This document shows positions 1 to 8,218 of a DNA stretch of 64,000 nt, piece after piece (within the stretch, counting starts at the first letter, position 1; the number at the start of each line of letters is the position of its first letter). Both the position numbers and the translations under genes were made by a program. This stretch comes from an uncultured Lachnospiraceae bacterium. GTDB lineage: Bacteria > Bacillota > Clostridia > Lachnospirales > Lachnospiraceae. The DNA is taken from the NCBI GenBank assembly GCA_910588215.1, contig CAJUQJ010000013.1:1-64000 (forward strand), given 5' to 3'. The notes under the pieces are model-generated. The model did no database searches. It was not told the DNA's origin and saw nothing but the letters and a program-made list of their open reading frames with translations.

Positions 1-255
1 AAAAGATACATCAGTAAATATACAGTATACAAAGTAACACAGATAGATAGCCACTATATTTATTAAGAATAAATTCATTTAATAAATTAAGAGAATGTAA
101 GTAATAGGTCATAAGCCATAATAATATATAAGATGATAATATAAATATAATTCAGCATACAAATAAATGATATGTCTAAGTGCAAGAGAGTAGTTATAAG
201 ATGCAACATATAAGAAGAAAATAGTTTTAAAACAGAAAATATAAAGCATGGAATA

Positions 256-282
256 AATGTCAGTGCGTCTGGCATTTTTTTA
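256..282 (+). terminator. Rho-independent terminator
   Basis: A 6-bp stem with a G-U pair (TGTCAG at 258-263 with CTGGCA at 269-274) and a 5-nt loop is followed by a run of seven T. It would end a plus-strand transcript from upstream. The A+T-rich sequence at 1-255 shows no convincing gene. A second hairpin at 328-356 (AATGAAA paired with TTTCATT) lies between this terminator and the first gene. Confidence 0.6.
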
Positions 283-406
283 TTGTTTAAAAGAGATTAC
301 ATTTTTACTGTTTATTAAAACTTTATGAATGAAAGACAGGCTATTGCCTTTTCATTTATTCAGCGTTACAATCTCCACCCATTAAAAAGAAAGGAGATTG
401 AGCGGT

Positions 407-658
407 ATGGAAGAAACGAAGAACATTCGTAAAGAGTTGAGAAGGCTGGAAGATGTGGTTGATTCCATTGAGAGGAAATTACATCATACAGCAGGGCTTC
501 TTGGACTTATACGGTCAGGCATGGAACGCCTTAATAAACAGGATGACACATATGAAATTTCAAGTGTGATTGTGTTGGAAGAATACCTGTTGGCAATCAA
601 TGACACGGAGATTGCAAAGATTCAGACTATGCTGACAGAGATAAAAGAACGGTTCTGA
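407..658 (+). CDS. small alpha-helical protein of unknown function
   Basis: An 83-residue charged protein I do not recognise. The first half reads as a long amphipathic helix rich in K, R and E and probably coiled coil (KNIRKELRRLEDVVDSIERK), followed by a second short helical part. No enzyme motif or membrane segment is visible. An upstream TTG at 398 is in frame, but the AAAGGAG box at 390-396 sits 10 nt before ATG 407 and only one base before the TTG, so ATG 407 is preferred. It lies in the A+T-rich accessory segment and converges on the XRE gene at 725-1018. Confidence 0.6.
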   Translation: MEETKNIRKELRRLEDVVDSIERKLHHTAGLLGLIRSGMERLNKQDDTYEISSVIVLEEYLLAINDTEIAKIQTMLTEIKERF

Positions 659-688
659 CAGGAGCATGTTGAAAGGCGGTGATAAAAA

Positions 689-734
689 ACAGAAATGACA
701 GGGTATGTGATATAGGTACTTCTGTCATTTCTGT
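689..734. terminator. bidirectional terminator-like hairpin
   Basis: A perfect 13-bp inverted repeat (ACAGAAATGACAG at 689-701, CTGTCATTTCTGT at 722-734) lies between two converging genes and overlaps the last codons of the minus-strand XRE gene. There is no long T run on the plus side. It probably serves both transcripts. Confidence 0.55.
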
Positions 735-1018
735 AAACTTAGTAAAAAAGATTGTAAAAGCTGGTATTGTTTATCATTCAGCATAGATACATCAAGAAGT
801 TTAACAGTATCAGTTTTATCAATGCCCAGCAGATAGTCAGCGGAGCAGTGATATAAATGTGCAAGCGATATGAGGTTTTCAATGCTGGGTGTCCTTTCTC
901 CGCTCTCATAATTAGATATGACGGAGGCAGACACGCCAATAGAGGAAGCAACCTGTTTCTGGGAAAGATTTCGTAAAATGCGCTGTTGCTGTAGCCGCTG
1001 GCCTAATCCATTTATCAT
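725..1018 (-). CDS. XRE-family helix-turn-helix repressor
   Basis: A 97-residue protein whose residues 5-62 form a typical Cro/C1-type HTH: LRNLSQKQVASSIGVSASV, then the conserved YESGERTPSIENL and a hydrophobic end (YLLGID). The short tail may dimerise. The minus-strand ribosome site AGGTGCTT precedes ATG. Small XRE proteins of this kind commonly control mobile-element or toxin-antitoxin modules, and its setting among accessory genes fits, but its target is unknown. It converges on the gene at 407-658 with a shared hairpin between the stop codons. Confidence 0.8.
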   Translation of the reverse strand: MINGLGQRLQQQRILRNLSQKQVASSIGVSASVISNYESGERTPSIENLISLAHLYHCSADYLLGIDKTDTVKLLDVSMLNDKQYQLLQSFLLSLQK

Positions 1019-1218
1019 GTAAGCACCTCCATGTAAGGATTGTACGTGAAAACAATATGCTTTAGGATATGGTTAGTTTGCTAAAAGCATTGAAAACTAT
1101 GCGTAAAGATGATATAATAGCCAGTGAGTTTATTGCTTTTGAGGGAAGAAAACAGCTTGAAAAAAGTAAATAAATCATATACTATTTAACACATACACGA
1201 GGGAAAAGGAGAGAACCA

Positions 1219-2856
1219 ATGAAAAGAAAAACAACGGCACTTATGATGGCTCTGACACTTTCAGTCAGTTTATCCGCTTGTGGGGATAAAACGGCTGTAT
1301 CAACAGAACGAACGGAGATAGAAAGTGTTGAGGAAACAGTGGAAACAACAGAAGCGACAGAAGAAGCAGCGGTAACAGAAGAAGAAAGCACACCAGAACC
1401 GGAGCCGGAAATTACGGCAGAAGAAAAGTTACAATCCGCAATAGGTGAGATGCCATATTATGGCGATACCGCCAACTGTAAAATGACAGCGGAGCAGGCA
1501 ACCGCATATGCACAGCTAATAGCAGATGGTTTAGCTGGGGATTTCAGTTTTCGGGATGGATATAACAAAGATGATGTTGACATTTTGACATGGGGACAGC
1601 CATTTCAGGCATATGATATTGATATGGGCAAAAAAGTTGAGGTTGACAGGTTTAACGTGATGTTAACTGACTTTGCTGGTGATGGAGTTCCTTATCTTTA
1701 TATATATAGCAGTACGAATGAGGATAGCTATGAAATTTATGGCTGGACTGATAATATAGTAAATTTAGTAGTTGAGGCAGATGCAAGACCCCGTGGGTCG
1801 GTATATTACATTTATGAAGATGAGAATGATTACGGAAAAATAAAGTTGACATTTGAAGAATTTTGGTCAATGTCAGGAGAAACTATTTTTTCTTTTGATA
1901 CATATTCTTTTGCTAATGGTGCAACAGAAATAGAAGCTTTTAGACGTACAGAGGAATTGCAGGGAGATAATTCTTGGCACATTATAGAAAATGATGTAGA
2001 AATAGAAGTTTATACAGATGATGAATATTATGCAATGAGAGAGGAGCGAGAGCAAGAAAAACCTCACAACCACACCTTGCCCTACACCTGCTTCTACGAT
2101 ATGACCCCATGTACATTGGAAGAAATGGTCGATTATCTCAACGCTTATGCATCAGCCATGAGTGACGGACAATCTGTACCTGTTGAGATAAAGAAAGTTG
2201 ATATTGTCAAGCATGACGGTACAGGCATTACAACGAAAGGAGAAGTGCCACAGGAGAAAGTTAATAGCCTTGAAATATTAAGACAGTACATGAACGGCGA
2301 AAAATATATAGGAATTGGGGATTCGGTAGCGTTTACATATATAGACAGTTATTATGGTACTGGAAAGCCAGAAGGATTTTATTTTGGCATAACAGACTTA
2401 AATAATGATGACAATCAAGAACTTTTAGTTTCATATAAAAATGATTCTGACAGTAATACATATGTTTTCTTGCCGTCTTCATCTAAGGATGCTTTAATGT
2501 ATCAAGCTTTTCAAGGAATGAATAAAACAGATGGAACATATTTAATGCGTATTGGTGATAGTGACACAGGGATAAGTGTTTATTTGTATGTTTATGATGG
2601 AACAAAATTTTTAGAAATAAGTAAATTAAGTGGTAATATGGAATGGGGAGAATATTATGGTGGGACAATAACTGAAAACGGAGTGACACGAGAAATAGGG
2701 GAGGAGGAATTTAACGTTATTTATAATGACTGGAATAACACGTATACAGATTTCGGAGTAAACACCCATTTGGATATTGAGAATATAGAAAATACATTCC
2801 AAGTGAAAATTGACGTACAAAGTTCTGGTGAATGGCTTGTAACAAGTGCTGAATAA
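1219..2856 (+). CDS. large lipoprotein, unknown function
   Basis: 545 residues. A lipoprotein signal peptide with lipobox LSAC (Cys about residue 21) predicts export and anchoring to the outer face of the membrane. Residues 25-70 are a Thr/Glu-rich linker ending in PEPEPE. The rest has two related halves, each with an acidic Asp-rich turn (TDFAGDGVPYLYIY near 150 and TDLNNDDNQELLVSY near 395) resembling FG-GAP/VCBS-like repeats. I cannot name a family. A good GGAGAG box precedes ATG 1219. A locally C-rich stretch near 2051-2110 stands out from the A+T-rich surroundings and may mark recombination between sources. Confidence 0.65.
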   Translation: MKRKTTALMMALTLSVSLSACGDKTAVSTERTEIESVEETVETTEATEEAAVTEEESTPEPEPEITAEEKLQSAIGEMPYYGDTANCKMTAEQATAYAQLIADGLAGDFSFRDGYNKDDVDILTWGQPFQAYDIDMGKKVEVDRFNVMLTDFAGDGVPYLYIYSSTNEDSYEIYGWTDNIVNLVVEADARPRGSVYYIYEDENDYGKIKLTFEEFWSMSGETIFSFDTYSFANGATEIEAFRRTEELQGDNSWHIIENDVEIEVYTDDEYYAMREEREQEKPHNHTLPYTCFYDMTPCTLEEMVDYLNAYASAMSDGQSVPVEIKKVDIVKHDGTGITTKGEVPQEKVNSLEILRQYMNGEKYIGIGDSVAFTYIDSYYGTGKPEGFYFGITDLNNDDNQELLVSYKNDSDSNTYVFLPSSSKDALMYQAFQGMNKTDGTYLMRIGDSDTGISVYLYVYDGTKFLEISKLSGNMEWGEYYGGTITENGVTREIGEEEFNVIYNDWNNTYTDFGVNTHLDIENIENTFQVKIDVQSSGEWLVTSAE

Positions 2857-2923
2857 ACCGTACAATAGTTATGATTTCCTGTATATGACGGAAAAACTGT
2901 AAAAATATGTAAAAAAGAGCCGC

Positions 2924-2952
2924 TTGCAAAACAGGCGGCTCTAGTGTATAAT
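2924..2952 (+). promoter_or_regulatory. promoter for the putative antitoxin RNA
   Basis: TTGCAA at 2924-2929, a 17-nt spacer and TATAAT at 2947-2952 make a near-consensus sigma-A promoter. No plus-strand reading frame follows. The transcript would start near 2959, run about 100 nt and end at the hairpin at 3019-3062. The -35 element sits inside a hairpin (2917-2941) that may be a terminator read from the minus strand. Confidence 0.65.
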
Positions 2953-2958
2953 CTAATC

Positions 2959-3062
2959 AGAAAGGTTTATCGGACACGAGTTCCGATTTGCCCTCAGTAA
3001 AAATTTGCTAATAAGAAATAAGCATCCTCACTTTGGGCGGTAGGGATGCTTATTTCTTTTTA
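2959..3062 (+). ncRNA. putative antisense antitoxin RNA of a type I TA locus
   Basis: This is the expected product of the promoter at 2924-2952, about 100 nt. It contains a small hairpin (CGGA at 2970-2973 region with TCCG) and ends in the shared terminator AAGCATCC...GGATGCTT followed by TTTCTTTTT. It is complementary to the 3' end of the toxin message on the other strand. The converging layout with a shared terminator matches Fst/par-type loci. Transcription is inferred, not shown. Confidence 0.5.
3019..3062. terminator. bidirectional terminator shared by toxin and antisense RNA
   Basis: An 8-bp stem (AAGCATCC with GGATGCTT) lies within AATAAG...CTTATT flanks and is followed on the plus strand by TATTTCTTTTT. 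The flanking A/T runs let it work on both strands. It follows the toxin stop codon directly on the minus strand. Confidence 0.65.
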
Positions 3063-3130
3063 TGATTGTCTATGTAAGACAGAGCCGCAAAGATAACAAG
3101 CAATAATGTCAAAACTTCCATCACGCTCAT
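3050..3130 (-). CDS. small hydrophobic holin-like/Fst-type toxin peptide
   Basis: A 26-codon reading frame: a short N-terminus (MSVMEV), a run of about 15 hydrophobic residues (LTLLLVIFAALSYI) and a charged lysine tail (DNHKKK). This is the pattern of the Fst/TxpA/holin-like toxins of type I toxin-antitoxin loci, which insert in the inner membrane. GAGGGTGG lies about 6 nt before ATG 3130, and that same GAGGG can pair with CCCTC (minus strand, 3157-3161) in the leader, so the ribosome site may be masked. A strong promoter lies upstream at 3210-3238, and a converging plus-strand promoter reads toward its 3' end. Function is inferred from shape and layout. Confidence 0.7.
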   Translation of the reverse strand: MSVMEVLTLLLVIFAALSYIDNHKKK

Positions 3131-3209
3131 GGGCACCACCCTCTTTCGTAAGACTAGAGGGCATCAATCAGAAAACCGCATCCTGCTTCCTTTTCAATTA
3201 TACAATTCG

Positions 3210-3238
3210 ATTATAACACGAATACATATATTTCTCAA
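3210..3238 (-). promoter_or_regulatory. promoter for the toxin peptide
   Basis: On the minus strand TTGAGA (3238-3233), a 17-nt spacer and TATAAT (3215-3210) form a strong sigma-A promoter. Transcription would begin near 3203, giving a leader of about 70 nt before the toxin ATG at 3130 and a message of roughly 180-190 nt. Confidence 0.7.
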
Positions 3239-3779
3239 TTAAAAAATGGATATACTGGCGTACCAGTTCATACCGTAAAAAGGGATTTGCTTAAAGCGTG
3301 ATAAGCGTTCCGACATGGTAAAAAAATCTGGTGGGAAATTTCACTTCGTATGCAGTAGGGTAAAAATGAGTATACATCAACCCATGCAGTGGGGAAAAAC
3401 TGCCAGCAATATTTCCTTAGTAAGTGAAGTGTAGATGAAAGCGAGGGAAATTTTGAACAGAAGAAAATATACGAAACAGCATTATAAGTCGAGTTAATCA
3501 GTATAGAAAAATCAGGAGAGCAGGAAATTAAAATTTTAAGTTTATTTGAGATATGCAATAAATATTGATACAGAACAACATGGAGAATAGGAGTATTAAC
3601 AAGGTGACGGATATGTATAAATCATCATATGAGCGTCAATCTCCCTAAAAATATGTGTTACATAATGGTTCATTTCCTTGCACTATCACGTCTATGCACA
3701 TAGATGTTCCAGCGTTAGTATATATGTGTAAGATAAATAAATGGTTAGTGCAGGGCACGGAAAGAGAGAGGAAAACATT
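3239..3779. other. intergenic, no supported gene
   Basis: About 540 bp of A+T-rich sequence. Both strands are full of stops and no frame has a ribosome site with a meaningful length. An 11-codon frame starting at 3613 has a GGTGACGG box but is too short to support. The stretch may be decayed mobile-element DNA. Confidence 0.5.
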
Positions 3780-4277
3780 ATGTGTATGTACTTAGCAAAC
3801 GGTAACTTTTTAGGGCAGAGATTGATTGGCTATGATTTCTACGATAGCAAGAGCAAGGGCTTCATTGGATTAACGGAGAAGCAGGTAATGACAAAGCTGA
3901 AAAACAATGAAAAAATTTACGGCTTTGTTCTTGGTGAAGAGGACGGAAAAGAAGTACTTAAGCTGGATGTCCAAGGTTTCAACATGAGCAATTTACAGTT
4001 AAAAACCGGGGTGAATAATCTGTCATGGCTGAATGAGGACAGCGGTTCTGATATGAACATGGAATTGATTGTTGTGGCGGTCAGCGGTGACAAAAAGAAA
4101 GTTTATGAGGCAGTCAATGCCCGTCATGCAAGAGTGGGATACAGCGAGGACAAGCTGAAAATGATGATGGAACTGGGAGTGCCTGTAGCCGGAGTAAGGA
4201 TTGAAAAGAATAAGCTGGTGATCTGCGAGGGTGTCGAGGTCAGTGGTGCCGGGGAAGAAGTGAAAGAGGGGGCGTAG
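3780..4277 (+). CDS. accessory-element protein of unknown function
   Basis: 165 residues starting MCMYLANGNF. An in-frame ATG at 3741 exists, but GAGAGAGG lies 8 nt before ATG 3780, so the later start is preferred. The protein is soluble, mixed alpha/beta, with no signal peptide or membrane span. Residues 90-140 (MELIVVAVSGDKKKVYEAVNAR) look like a small alpha/beta fold, but no catalytic motif is clear. It is followed by another small unknown gene at 4329, 51 bp downstream, probably co-transcribed. Both resemble cargo or maintenance genes of integrated elements; no function is proposed. Confidence 0.65.
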   Translation: MCMYLANGNFLGQRLIGYDFYDSKSKGFIGLTEKQVMTKLKNNEKIYGFVLGEEDGKEVLKLDVQGFNMSNLQLKTGVNNLSWLNEDSGSDMNMELIVVAVSGDKKKVYEAVNARHARVGYSEDKLKMMMELGVPVAGVRIEKNKLVICEGVEVSGAGEEVKEGA

Positions 4278-4328
4278 GCCTCCTCTTTTGAGGATAGGGT
4301 ACAATAGGATTTAAAGGGGGCATGGATA

Positions 4329-4529
4329 ATGGTTGAACAGTATAAAGGGTATGAGATAAAGGTTTATTGGAGTGACATTGAAATGGGATATGTATTCTGC
4401 GTATTCAGCAAGGACGGCGAGGGGCTTAAGGAAAGCGGGGCATATTTTTATGAGGAAAATGCATTGCTGGGGGCAAGAGAAACCATAGACAGGCTTGTGG
4501 AAAAAGAAGAAATGGCGGCTGAAGGATAA
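4329..4529 (+). CDS. small protein of unknown function
   Basis: 66 residues, beginning MVEQYKGYEIKVYWSDIEMG. The N-terminal strand-strand pattern followed by a helix (LLGARETIDRLVEKEE) suggests a small beta-beta-alpha fold of the kind found in many element-borne proteins. There is no membrane or signal segment. GGGGG at 4316-4320 lies 8 nt before ATG 4329. It sits 51 bp after the preceding gene in the same direction and is followed by a terminator at 4645. Confidence 0.6.
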   Translation: MVEQYKGYEIKVYWSDIEMGYVFCVFSKDGEGLKESGAYFYEENALLGARETIDRLVEKEEMAAEG

Positions 4530-4644
4530 AGTTGGCAGTACACTTACAAGCAAGGGCATTAGGAAATATGGGCGGCATAGTGCATAAAAGATTAGGAAAT
4601 AAACCGTTGTTTCGTCTACAGTCAGAGTAATATACAGGCGTTAT

Positions 4645-4682
4645 AATCCCCTGTGAGATTTGAAGACAGGGGATTATTTTTT
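4645..4682 (+). terminator. Rho-independent terminator
   Basis: A perfect 10-bp stem (AATCCCCTGT with ACAGGGGATT) with an 11-nt loop is followed by ATTTTTT. It would end the transcript of the two small genes at 3780-4529. The rest of 4530-5042 carries no convincing gene. Confidence 0.75.
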
Positions 4683-4946
4683 GTAACCTATTAACGAAGA
4701 ATCAAGAGCATTGTCTCTGGGCAGAAAAAAGAATAATGGAATAGTCTTTTAGGCTAAAAAAGTGCCTGGCGCATTTATTCTTCCTGAATAGTTCACGTAT
4801 AATTCAACCGTTCAAGGTGCTGTTGGAAGTGCAGACAGCATATCATAATAAGCACTGGAAAGGAGGGGCGAGCAGTATATACCCTGTTTCAAATCTTACA
4901 ATTTTTGAGAATACTGTAAAAAGATAAGCTGTAAAAAAACAAAAAG

Positions 4947-4979
4947 TCCTGCCCAGCTATGCCGGGTGGGATTTTTTAT
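4947..4979 (+). terminator. Rho-independent terminator
   Basis: An 8-bp stem with two G-U pairs (TCCTGCCC with GGGTGGGA) is followed by TTTTTT. It lies between 4530 and the next gene without an obvious gene before it, so it may end a short untranslated RNA or read-through from upstream. Confidence 0.6.
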
Positions 4980-5042
4980 ATGCCTGTCTATATGCATGTG
5001 CCACATTAGACAGTGTTTAAAAAAATTATAAGGAGACAGATA

Positions 5043-5249
5043 ATGGGAAAACGGCATGTATTAAAACAGGGTTTTGTAGGTGAGAACAGCAGTCTCACTC
5101 TGAAACTTTCTGTACAGACAGAAAACATGGAAAACAAGGATGTATTCAGGCTCATAATGGCACTTGACACCGAGTACAGGAAACTGGAAAATGAGAAATG
5201 TGAAGGTGACGGAAGGGGATTTAAAAAATGGCAATTAAGTTACGAGTGA
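5043..5249 (+). CDS. small protein of unknown function
   Basis: 68 residues starting MGKRHVLKQG. AAGGAGA at 5030-5036 sets ATG 5043 as the start rather than the earlier in-frame ATG at 5013. The sequence has alternating polar strands, then a short helix (VFRLIMALDTEYRKLENE). No known motif. It overlaps the next gene by 22 nt, so the two are probably translated together as a small two-gene unit of the accessory segment. Confidence 0.6.
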   Translation: MGKRHVLKQGFVGENSSLTLKLSVQTENMENKDVFRLIMALDTEYRKLENEKCEGDGRGFKKWQLSYE

Positions 5250-5422
5250 TACCTAAGATAAACGGAAATATGATAGGGGTGTTTGTCCATATACCTGCTA
5301 CAGGAGAAAGCAGACAGGTCGCACTGGTTGAATGTCCGAATGATAACCAGTTAAATGATAACGTGGAACTGGCAGACGAAATATGCAGGGCATACAGAAA
5401 GAGGATAAACAAGAGTATTTGA
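5228..5422 (+). CDS. small protein of unknown function, coupled to the gene before
   Basis: 64 residues (MAIKLRVIPKINGNMIGVF...). It is basic, mostly beta in character, ending in a short helix (DEICRAYRKRINK). GGAAGGGG at 5211-5218 lies within the preceding gene, 9 nt before ATG 5228. The overlap with 5043-5249 implies translational coupling. A strong terminator follows at once. No family recognised. Confidence 0.55.
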   Translation: MAIKLRVIPKINGNMIGVFVHIPATGESRQVALVECPNDNQLNDNVELADEICRAYRKRINKSI

Positions 5423-5429
5423 GAAAAAG

Positions 5430-5460
5430 GGCAGTCGCTTTAAAAGCGGCTGTCTTTTTT
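5430..5460 (+). terminator. Rho-independent terminator
   Basis: A 10-bp stem with two G-U pairs (GGCAGTCGCT region with AGCGGCTGTC) is followed by TTTTTT, 8 bp after the stop codon of the 5228-5422 gene. Confidence 0.75.
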
Positions 5461-6052
5461 ATGGAAACATAAGTGGAAAAAATGAAGAAGTTTGTTTTTT
5501 AAAGAATTTTATATCATGTGAATGACTTTCGCAAGTCTGATTTCGTGATACATTGAATCTAATAAATTTTTCTTGAACTGGAGGTTTTTGCGTAGATGGA
5601 TGGATATATTTTTTGAAAAAGGTAGAAATTCAGGGGAATCTGCATGGATAAAAATTTTTATATGGATTGTGGGGCATACATGAGATGGAATAAAAAATGG
5701 TTCTTAATGTGGACTGGTTAGAAAATCAGAAAACAATACGGCTGATACAGTTGACAGGATTTATATGGGAAAGCATGGAAAGGGTTTATTGATAGAGGTG
5801 TCCCAATCATTCAAAATGATTGCGTGATATAGAATGACCCGGATAGGAAGCATGAGATATTTTCAGTTTATAGAAAACGTCATGCGGCTGATATGACTGC
5901 CTGTTACATGGAGATGACTGCGGACAGATAGCGCATGGTATAAAGCCATGTATAATTTTTGGCGTACACTTGCCAAAAATTAAAGGATTCCGTATGGGAA
6001 ATTGTGTCTGTTTATAGTATAATATCAAGAAAAGCATACCAAGGAGGCCACT
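5461..6052. other. 590-bp leader region of the ATPase-methylase unit
   Basis: No gene is supported here. Visible structure: an 8-bp hairpin at 5804-5822 (CAATCATT/AATGATTG) and a perfect 10-bp hairpin at 5954-5981 (AATTTTTGGC/GCCAAAAATT). A TATAAT at 6018-6023 lies about 24 nt before the AAGGAGG box of the next gene, without a good -35, and may be its promoter. Confidence 0.5.
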
Positions 6053-8218
6053 ATGGGAGAACAGTCAACAAAGGAAAAAGGTCTGAATATAGGAGATATT
6101 ATAGCTGGACTGTCAGAAATCAGCAGACGGATTGAGGGTGAAAACGAAAAAACGCGGCCTCAATTTACTTTTAATGAAAATGTTAAAAAGGATATTAAGC
6201 CGGATTCAGGGGAAGAAAACAGAGGGGATTCAGACCAGGCAGACGATTTGCCAGTAAAGGTATATGAGGACATTGATATAAAAGACGTGTCGAAAGGGTC
6301 AAAATTTACAATACGGATTTCGAACAGGGATGGCTTTTATGTTGACATAGATATGTTTGCTTACAGGGACATCGTGCTTGACAACGAGAAAAGCGAGGAA
6401 GACTTTATAACCTCAAAAATCGAAAGGATTATAGGGATTAACAGTAATATTGACAAGACGAGCAAAGCAGTATGTGACCGGCTTTCAATATTGTGCTACC
6501 AGAAGGATTTGCAGATTAAGCGTTACAGGGAATTAGGATGGGATTTTTATGACGGGGTGCAGATTTTTAAATATGACAGGATTTACTCAGTGTCTGATGA
6601 TTTATATGAGATTGAGGGGGAATGCGAAAATGAAGTGGCGGCCGGGCTGGTAAACAGTGAGGATACGGCTGAGGATTATGAGGACTGGCTGTTGTATTTT
6701 TCACGGCTGATGCGTTATTCTGACATGGATGCATTGATAATAGCCACAGCCTGTACAGGAGTAATAAGGCAGTTACTGCCCTACACAAAAGAGAACAATA
6801 TCAACATGAACATTGTTGGGAAACGTGCGAGCGGAAAGAGCATAATCAGCCATTTTGCATTGAGCATGTTTGGCGATCCGGGGCTGTTGGAAGGAAGTTT
6901 TACTGACACGGACAACGCAATGGAGATGATAAGGGCAGAAAGGCCTGTACTGCCATATATACTTGATGAGAGGATGCTTAAGGTTGAAGGGAAAACAGAA
7001 AACTCAAAACGTCATGCACTGCTTATGGATATATTCAGGGAGTATGAGGGCAAGGTAAAGGAAAGGCTTACAGGGCAGGGAAGCGGACTGTCAGGTAAAA
7101 GGACATATGGGCCTGTTATAAGCAGCAGTGTGGAGCCGATGCTGGATAAGCTGTTAGAGGAAAGCAGGGATTTAGGGCAGTACAGGCGGTTCATTGAGTT
7201 AAGGGTTGAGCCAGCGGACTTGTTTTATGACAGCAGGATGGCAGAGGCTACCGAAGAAGTGTCATATACACATTATGGACACGGTATTTTAATGTTGATA
7301 AATTATCTGACAGGGGAACTTGCAGAGGATAAGAAGTTTATTGTTGATATGTATAATGATGTAAACAATATGATATCAGCAATATTGCATATAATGGAGA
7401 AAAAAAAGAATCTTGGGGGCATGTTGAGTTCTTGTTCCAAGAGATTTGCGCTTATTATTACGACACTTGAAATTTTGCTGAAGGCGGCAGTAGAAGAAAA
7501 TATTTCAGGAATAGATATTAAAGCAGGATATGGCTGGATAGGCGATAATCTGGATAAGGAATACATTAAAAAGATTGGGGAACATCTGGGGAAAGAATGG
7601 GGCAGTAAAAAGAAAAACAGCTATCTTGAAATGACCGTTGACAGTTATTTGGATAATAGGGAGCCATTCCATACAGTCAGTGAGAATGTTCTGGGGATAT
7701 TGATTGACAACGCAGTTGAAAAAATGCAGCGCCTTGATGTTGGTTCTGACATTGACATTTATGCGAATATCATTGATTTTATAAAAGGACACAAAGGGGC
7801 ATTCTTTACAGGAAGTACAATGTGGAGTGGCAAAGATGGCTATGTAGGAAAACTGGAAGAAACGGAAAAGCAGTATATTATACAGATAAGAGTCAACAAA
7901 CTTGTTGAATGGGTTCTGGTGTATGGCGGAGAATTAAAAGATGATGAATTGAAAGCCTGTATGGGGCGGCTGGAAAGCATAGGCAGTAAGAATAAGGCAA
8001 AGGAAGTGCTGAAAGACATATTTGGAGATGTAGTCATGGATGACTTTAAGGGCATTATATCAAGAAAATATGCAGACAGGATTACATGGAAAAAATATGA
8101 TAAGAAACAAGGGGCGAATAATATCACCCTTGTGGCGATAGTGATAGAAAAAGATATTGTTGACAGTAAGGGCATGAAGGACAGCGATAAAAAAGAGGAT
8201 AAGGAGAATAAGGCATGA
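6053..8218 (+). CDS. DUF927-like P-loop ATPase of an integrated element
   Basis: 721 residues with an acidic, disordered-looking N-terminus (1-70). The central ATPase has Walker A GKRASGKS at residues 256-263 and Walker B-like LPYILDE at about 300-306. Between them GDPGLLEGSFTDTDNAMEM matches the G(D/N)P...T.NA(L/M)E pattern of DUF927 helicase-like ATPases of phages and integrative elements. A C-terminal region (about 590-700) may be a winged helix or DNA-binding part. AAGGAGG lies 7 nt before the ATG. Its last 4 nt overlap the start of the methyltransferase gene (ATGA), so both proteins are probably made together. A role in element replication or mobilisation is likely but not shown. Confidence 0.7.
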   Translation: MGEQSTKEKGLNIGDIIAGLSEISRRIEGENEKTRPQFTFNENVKKDIKPDSGEENRGDSDQADDLPVKVYEDIDIKDVSKGSKFTIRISNRDGFYVDIDMFAYRDIVLDNEKSEEDFITSKIERIIGINSNIDKTSKAVCDRLSILCYQKDLQIKRYRELGWDFYDGVQIFKYDRIYSVSDDLYEIEGECENEVAAGLVNSEDTAEDYEDWLLYFSRLMRYSDMDALIIATACTGVIRQLLPYTKENNINMNIVGKRASGKSIISHFALSMFGDPGLLEGSFTDTDNAMEMIRAERPVLPYILDERMLKVEGKTENSKRHALLMDIFREYEGKVKERLTGQGSGLSGKRTYGPVISSSVEPMLDKLLEESRDLGQYRRFIELRVEPADLFYDSRMAEATEEVSYTHYGHGILMLINYLTGELAEDKKFIVDMYNDVNNMISAILHIMEKKKNLGGMLSSCSKRFALIITTLEILLKAAVEENISGIDIKAGYGWIGDNLDKEYIKKIGEHLGKEWGSKKKNSYLEMTVDSYLDNREPFHTVSENVLGILIDNAVEKMQRLDVGSDIDIYANIIDFIKGHKGAFFTGSTMWSGKDGYVGKLEETEKQYIIQIRVNKLVEWVLVYGGELKDDELKACMGRLESIGSKNKAKEVLKDIFGDVVMDDFKGIISRKYADRITWKKYDKKQGANNITLVAIVIEKDIVDSKGMKDSDKKEDKENKA

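Noticed and set aside
1069..1173. 34-codon frame (MVSLLKALKTMRKDD...) upstream of the lipoprotein gene
   Set aside because: Weak ribosome site, no recognisable family, and surrounded by A+T-rich intergenic sequence; may be a gene fragment but not supportable.
4568..4630. 20-codon frame MGGIVHKRLGNKPLFRLQSE before a terminator
   Set aside because: Only a weak AGGA box and no known small-protein pattern; too short to support.
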